In this document: positions 35,171-38,613 of the stretch, piece by piece | Numbering within the stretch: the first letter of the stretch is position 1 | Layout: the number at the start of each line of letters is the position of its first letter | From: an uncultured Porphyromonadaceae bacterium | GTDB taxonomy: Bacteria; Bacteroidota; Bacteroidia; Bacteroidales; Muribaculaceae | Assembly (NCBI GenBank): GCA_947174995.1 | Contig: CAMWLC010000023.1 | Location: forward strand, 1 to 38,613 | DNA length: 38,613 bases | Direction: 5' to 3' | Program-made: the position numbers and the translations under genes | The notes under the pieces: generated by a model | What the model saw: only the letters and a program-made list of their open reading frames with translations | The model's database searches: none | Told to the model about the DNA's origin: nothing

Positions 35171-35251
35171 TAACTAACTAACTAACCTAACATCATGAAA
35201 CGAATTCTTGCTTTTGTATCTGTTGAACACCCGTGGGACAAAAACGGTTGA
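35171..35251 (+). pseudogene. Possible 5' fragment of a lost secreted-protein gene
   Basis: After the operon terminator come four TAAC units (35171-35186) and a fifth copy one base later, an untranslated-leader-like stretch. Then ATG 35195 opens MKRILAFVSVEHPWDKNG and stops at 35251. The first nine residues look like the start of a signal peptide, but the frame breaks at once. A 7-bp hairpin (AAACGGT 35242-35248 / ACCGTTT 35253-35259) overlaps the stop. I read it as the truncated head of the next locus gene; a leader peptide or chance frame cannot be excluded. From 35260 to 35384 nothing further is seen. Confidence 0.35.
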
Positions 35252-35384
35252 AACCGTTTGCAAAGTTTAACGATTTTGAAACATCAGCTCAGTAGATACT
35301 GTTTTATTCTCGGATTTTCCCGCCTTCCTCTATCAGGATTGATTTGCAGACAGCAAGCAGGGATCTCGCGTGCGATATATTCCA

Positions 35385-35425
35385 AAATTCCCCGTTGTGC
35401 CGGAACCCGGCGCAACGGGGAATTT
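35385..35425. terminator. Long 19-bp hairpin, likely terminator of the minus-strand lipoprotein genes
   Basis: The arms 35385-35403 and 35407-35425 pair over 19 bp with a single G-T pair and a 3-nt loop AAC. The outer base pairs are AAATT/AATTT, so on the minus strand the stem ends in AATTTTGG. It lies 37 nt beyond the stop of the lipoprotein gene ending at 35463 and faces the susC operon from the other side, so it may also act as a bidirectional insulator. Confidence 0.7.
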
Positions 35426-35462
35426 GTGGTATGTCATGAAATGTGCCAACATTTTCCGGGAA

Positions 35463-35903
35463 TCAGAAAATAAGCCATTTCTTTCTTTTCTTGGTCTTTT
35501 TGTCGCCACAGGAAGCTTTTTTGACTAACTCGGCTTCTTCAGGAGTCATTTTGTGGAAATCGGTATATTTGGCAGGATATCCGGTGACTGTGATGGAACC
35601 GCCGCGCAGGAATCCATCTTTCTTTATGATATACTGAGGTTCGAGAAGCACATCACATTCCACTTCCTTGAGAAGTTCGGCTTCGGTATTGGATTTACGC
35701 ACATCATCTGAAGTACGATTAAACGGATCGTAACTCCAAGTGGTGGTGCGGCTCACTTTTTGTGGCTGTACAGCCAGATCGGCTACGGTAAAGCTGACTA
35801 TTCTTGTCTCCACTTGCGCTGTATCGGAAGTTGAGCGCAAGGTTGTGCATGATGCAAAAAGAAGAGATGTTACCGCGATGACGAATGCATTTTTTACTTT
35901 CAT
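35463..35903 (-). CDS. Small lipoprotein, TGYPA-type paralogue B
   Basis: This 146-aa protein has a lipoprotein signal with lipobox LFASC (Cys19). The mature part is TTLRSTSDTAQVETRIVS, then a beta-rich segment (VADLAVQPQKVSRTTTWSYDPF), an alpha segment (NTEAELLKEVECDVLLEPQYII) and the conserved block SITVTGYPAKYTDFHKMTPEEAELVKK. The C-terminus is basic (KKTKKRKKW). It is a paralogue of the gene 13 nt upstream: both share order, the TADL/VADL block, the predicted alpha segment with CDVL/ADVL, and VTVTGYPAxY. Function unknown; probably an envelope protein. Base use looks less GC-rich than in the neighbouring housekeeping genes. Confidence 0.85.
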   Translation of the reverse strand: MKVKNAFVIAVTSLLFASCTTLRSTSDTAQVETRIVSFTVADLAVQPQKVSRTTTWSYDPFNRTSDDVRKSNTEAELLKEVECDVLLEPQYIIKKDGFLRGGSITVTGYPAKYTDFHKMTPEEAELVKKASCGDKKTKKRKKWLIF

Positions 35904-35916
35904 GCTACGCGGGGTT

Positions 35917-36276
35917 TTATCTGATCGGAGTGATGTTTACGTATGAGGCCGGATAGCCGGTGACTGTCACATACTTGACCTTTTTGCCTCTTTTCTTTAT
36001 CTCATACTGCATGCCGACAAGCACATCCGCGTTTCCGTTGGCTTTAAGGGCTTCTGCCACGGCAGTCTCGATCACAGCCTTCTCTCCGGCTTTACGCATG
36101 GCTTTGGTGGGCTTGAGGGTGTAGGAGATTTTGTTGGAGGAGACTTTCAGATCGGCTGTTGAACGGCTGAAAAGTTCCGTGTTGACATCAACAGTCGTGG
36201 CTGTGTGACGAAGGGAGTTGCAGGAAGTTATGCCCACGGCCAAAGCAATGACTCCGCACAGAAGAATTTTTTTCAT
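35917..36276 (-). CDS. Small lipoprotein, TGYPA-type paralogue A
   Basis: The start is ATG 36276 (MKKILLCGVIALAVGITSC, Cys19 lipobox GITSC), giving 119 aa; the longer frame upstream lacks a signal peptide. The mature part is NSLRHTATTVDVNTELFSRSTADLKVSSNKISYTLKP (quoted in part), then a helix (EKAVIETAVAEALKANGNADVLVGMQYEI) and the closing block YVTVTGYPASYVNITPIR. It is the shorter partner of the next gene and is probably co-transcribed with it. A -7-like TAAATTTG lies at 36362-36369 on the minus strand. No enzyme motif; function unknown. Confidence 0.85.
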   Translation of the reverse strand: MKKILLCGVIALAVGITSCNSLRHTATTVDVNTELFSRSTADLKVSSNKISYTLKPTKAMRKAGEKAVIETAVAEALKANGNADVLVGMQYEIKKRGKKVKYVTVTGYPASYVNITPIR

Positions 36277-36452
36277 GTTGCAAGTGTATGGTTTGGAAAA
36301 TTTAAATTTTACCGATTGATAGCTTTTCCAGGTCATCAAACGGCGATTGTTAATGGATGCGCAAATTTAAATAAAAAATATGAAAGATAAGGCGTATTAT
36401 TTAAAAGATTTTAAAAATGATATTAATTTTTGACATCAACTTATGAATTTTC

Positions 36453-36501
36453 AAGTGCGTGCGCCAAAAAAACAGCCGAATTTTTGGCGCACGCACTTTT
36501 T
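36453..36501 (+). terminator. Strong 18-bp hairpin with T run, upstream of the peptidase promoter
   Basis: The arms 36453-36470 (AAGTGCGTGCGCCAAAAA) and 36481-36498 (TTTTTGGCGCACGCACTT) pair perfectly with a 10-nt loop, and five T follow at 36497-36501. This is terminator-like on the plus strand, but no plus-strand gene ends before it: the region lies between two divergent gene starts. Its right arm also contains the -33 element of the promoter at 36483-36514. Confidence 0.7.
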
Positions 36502-36514
36502 ATGAGTAATTTTG
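36483..36514 (+). promoter_or_regulatory. Promoter of the secreted cysteine peptidase gene
   Basis: TTTG (36483-36486), exactly 20 nt and TAATTTTG (36507-36514) give a full consensus match. The expected start near 36520 gives a leader of about 31 nt before ATG 36551. The -33 box lies inside the right arm of the 36453-36498 hairpin. Confidence 0.7.
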
Positions 36515-36550
36515 AAGTAATAATCTATTCAGTAACACCTGTCATACTAT

Positions 36551-37777
36551 ATGACCATGAGACACCTGCTTTTTGCATCCCTTCTGCTCTCGGGCCTCGC
36601 CGCCTCCGCCACATACATGGAGGCCCCGGCGATGGAAGATCCCGAAATCGTAGTGCCCGACTCCACGGGCTTCACTTTCACCGATGTGAAGGTAGTCCGC
36701 ACCACTCCTGTCAAGGACCAGAACAAGTCCGGAACATGCTGGGCCTTCTCCGGCACCTCCATGATCGAGGACGAGCTTATGCGCAAGGGTAAGCCCGAGC
36801 TTGACATCTCCGAGATGTGGACCGTGCGCAACTGCTATATCGACAAGGCCCGCAAGTATATCCGCACCGGGGGTAAAATCAATTTCGCCCAAGGAGGTTC
36901 GTTTGCTGATGTGCTTTACGCCATGGACAATTACGGCGCCGTGCCCGAAGAGGTGTATGCCGGTCTTGAATACGGAGAGAAGAAGCACTCCCACTACGAG
37001 ATGTATGCCGCTCTCGAGGGCTACCTCAACGGGGTGATGAAAAACGGCAACAAGCATCTCTCCACAGCGTGGGAAAAGGGCTTCGAATCGATACTCGACG
37101 CATATCTCGGAAAGGCTCCCGAGGAGTTCACCTGGAACGGAAAGAAATACACCCCGAAGTCCTGGGCCAAGGAAATGGGCATCGCTCCCGAGGATTTCAT
37201 CTCCATCACGAGCTATACCCATCATCCCTTCTACAAGCCTTTCGCAATCGAAATTCCCGACAACTGGCTCTGGGCGGAAAGCATGAATGTGCCCCTGGAG
37301 GATATGAAGGCCATAGTGGACAACGCCCTTGACAACGGATACAGCATCGGCTGGGCGGCAGATGTGTCGGAAGGTGGATTCAAATGGCGCCAGGGCTATG
37401 CCGTGCTTCCCGAGCCAAAGGACGAGGCCGATATGGACGGCACGGAACTGAGCCGCTGGGTGCAGCTCTCCGACAAGGATCGCGAAGCCTCCCAGTTTGA
37501 CATCAAAGGCCCTGTGAAAGAGGTGGCCGTCACTCAGGAAAGCCGTCAGAAGGGCTTTGACAATTACGACACCACCGATGACCACGGCATGACAATCATC
37601 GGATACGCCACCGATCAGGAGGGCAATCGCTATTATAAGGTGAAGAACTCCTGGGACACCAACCAGCTATACGGCGGCTACTTATATGTCTCCGAACCCT
37701 TCTTCCTCGACAAGACCATCAGCGTTTGCGTCAACCGCAACGCCGTGCCCAAAACCATAGCGAAGAAATTTCAGTAA
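36551..37777 (+). CDS. Secreted C1-family cysteine peptidase (aminopeptidase C / bleomycin-hydrolase-like)
   Basis: The 408-aa protein begins MTMRHLLFASLLLSGLAASA, a cleavable signal peptide; ATG 36557 is an alternative start. The papain-fold triad is visible: PVKDQNKSGTCWAFSGTSMIEDEL (catalytic Cys in SGTCWAFS, near residue 65), His in DDHGMTIIGYA and Asn in YYKVKNSWD (both near residues 340-370). The large insertion between Cys and His is typical of the PepC/bleomycin hydrolase group. Cytosolic PepC enzymes trim peptides; this one is exported, so it probably digests peptides in the periplasm. It ends 15 nt before rsmA. Confidence 0.93.
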   Translation: MTMRHLLFASLLLSGLAASATYMEAPAMEDPEIVVPDSTGFTFTDVKVVRTTPVKDQNKSGTCWAFSGTSMIEDELMRKGKPELDISEMWTVRNCYIDKARKYIRTGGKINFAQGGSFADVLYAMDNYGAVPEEVYAGLEYGEKKHSHYEMYAALEGYLNGVMKNGNKHLSTAWEKGFESILDAYLGKAPEEFTWNGKKYTPKSWAKEMGIAPEDFISITSYTHHPFYKPFAIEIPDNWLWAESMNVPLEDMKAIVDNALDNGYSIGWAADVSEGGFKWRQGYAVLPEPKDEADMDGTELSRWVQLSDKDREASQFDIKGPVKEVAVTQESRQKGFDNYDTTDDHGMTIIGYATDQEGNRYYKVKNSWDTNQLYGGYLYVSEPFFLDKTISVCVNRNAVPKTIAKKFQ

Positions 37778-37792
37778 GATCCCGACTGACAG

Positions 37793-38590
37793 ATGACCAA
37801 ACAGGTAAGAGCAAAGAAAGCCCTCGGTCAGCACTTCCTCACCGACCTGAACGTGGCGCGGCGCATAGCCGCAACCATATCGCCCGAAGCACTCGGGGAT
37901 AATGGAAATGAGTGGGGAGCGCTCCCCGTGGCGGAAGTAGGCCCCGGCATGGGGGTGCTGACGCGCTTCCTCCTGGAGACCGGACGTGATGTCAAGGCCA
38001 TCGAGCTTGACGGCGAGAGCGTGGATTATCTCCATCGTGAGATGCCCGACCTCACGGTGGTGGAGGGTGATTTCCTCCGCCTTGACCTGGCCGATCTCTT
38101 TGACGGCAGGGAGTTCGCCCTGATAGGCAATTATCCCTACAATATATCGTCGCAGATATTCTTCAAGGTGCTCGATAACCGCGAACGGATTCCCGTAGTG
38201 GCCGGTATGCTTCAGAAGGAGGTGGCCGAGAGGATATGCGCGGCTCCCGGAGGAAAGGTCTACGGCATACTGTCGGTGCTGCTGCAGGCCTGGTATGACT
38301 GCAAGTATCTCTTCACCGTGGAGCCGGGTGTGTTCAACCCGCCGCCGAAAGTGCGGAGCGGTGTCATAAGGCTCGTACGCAACTCCCGCACGTCGTTGGG
38401 CTGCGACGAGAAGAAATTCAAGACCGTGGTGAAGACTGCCTTCGGTCAGCGCCGCAAGACACTGCGCAATTCCCTCGGGGGACTTATCCCTCCCGGTTCT
38501 CCGATATTGGAGGATCCCATCCTCGGTCAGAGACCCGAACGCCTCGGCGTGGAGGATTTCATCCACCTCACGCAAGCGTGCGGCGGATGA
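37793..38590 (+). CDS. rsmA: 16S rRNA (adenine(1518)-N6/adenine(1519)-N6)-dimethyltransferase
   Basis: RsmA (KsgA) dimethylates two adjacent adenines in the 3'-end hairpin of 16S rRNA. The 265-aa sequence has KKALGQHFLTDLNVARRIA, the SAM-binding motif VAEVGPGMGVLTRFLL, the acidic AIELDGESVDYL, VVEGDFLRLDL, the catalytic NYPYNISSQIFF motif (IGNYPYNIS) and VFNPPPKVRSGVIRL. It is full length, with its stop 23 nt before the window end. It may be read through from the peptidase gene, as no terminator is seen between them. Confidence 0.96.
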   Translation: MTKQVRAKKALGQHFLTDLNVARRIAATISPEALGDNGNEWGALPVAEVGPGMGVLTRFLLETGRDVKAIELDGESVDYLHREMPDLTVVEGDFLRLDLADLFDGREFALIGNYPYNISSQIFFKVLDNRERIPVVAGMLQKEVAERICAAPGGKVYGILSVLLQAWYDCKYLFTVEPGVFNPPPKVRSGVIRLVRNSRTSLGCDEKKFKTVVKTAFGQRRKTLRNSLGGLIPPGSPILEDPILGQRPERLGVEDFIHLTQACGG

Positions 38591-38613
38591 GTCACGTAAA
38601 AACATTGCCGGGG

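Noticed and set aside
35258-35473. A 71-codon plus-strand frame in the gap after the utilization locus.
   Set aside because: It runs through the 19-bp hairpin and the end of the opposite lipoprotein gene, begins at a non-ATG codon (TTG) and has no recognisable sequence.
38591-38613. Sequence after rsmA at the window end.
   Set aside because: Only 23 bases remain; no gene start can be supported.

Overview
The window looks like a chromosomal segment of a gut-type Bacteroidales bacterium, most likely from the Muribaculaceae. Four things point there: a SusC/SusD pair with a hybrid two-component regulator, Bacteroidota promoters (TTTG, about 20 nt, TAnnTTTG) with little sign of Shine-Dalgarno sequences, 2-oxoacid:ferredoxin oxidoreductase genes, and a secreted DUF6359-type protein with a type IX-like C-terminus. 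Base composition looks GC-rich for the order, by eye only. No phage, insertion sequence, CRISPR array or rRNA operon was found.

Layout. 1-2.4 kb: tRNA-Leu(CAG), then a large secreted two-repeat protein on the minus strand. 2.5-6.1 kb: a zinc-less class III-like sirtuin and a four-gene 2-oxoacid:ferredoxin oxidoreductase operon ending in a clear terminator. 6.1-6.65 kb: a non-coding, AT-rich stretch full of TTATCTACA-like boxes, a candidate replication origin. 6.6-9.6 kb: nadA and a TrmH-family methylase (plus) converge on pyrH-frr (minus). 9.7-10.6 kb: tRNA-Ser(GCT) with its own promoter and terminator, a decayed acyltransferase tail, and a Fur-family regulator. 10.7-17.7 kb: minus-strand housekeeping genes (yifB, a lipoprotein, recA, gluQ, rnhB, a polyprenyl synthase) and one small conserved-looking unknown gene on the plus strand. 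17.8-20.6 kb: polA, whose proofreading site has decayed.

20.7-25.5 kb is a lipid locus: a GtrA-like membrane protein, a PgpA-family phosphatase, a CDP-alcohol phosphatidyltransferase of the phosphatidylinositol-phosphate synthase type, an AUR1-like PAP2 protein and an acyltransferase, with a diacylglycerol/sphingoid-base-type kinase convergent to them. Together they are best read as an inositol lipid and inositol-phosphorylceramide pathway. No myo-inositol-phosphate synthase gene is present here.

25.7-35.1 kb is a polysaccharide utilization locus: a hybrid sensor with a periplasmic-binding-protein-type sensor domain, then SusC, SusD and a DUF4960 surface lipoprotein. This set resembles the fructan (levan/inulin) locus of Bacteroides thetaiotaomicron, but no glycoside hydrolase, fructokinase or sugar permease is in the window. 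A tandem 18-bp direct repeat with a 21-bp period lies between regulator and susC and is the probable regulator binding site. A short broken reading frame after the DUF4960 gene may be what is left of the next gene. 35.4-38.6 kb: two tandem related small lipoproteins, a secreted C1-family (aminopeptidase C-like) cysteine peptidase with a hairpin and promoter overlapping upstream, and rsmA/ksgA.
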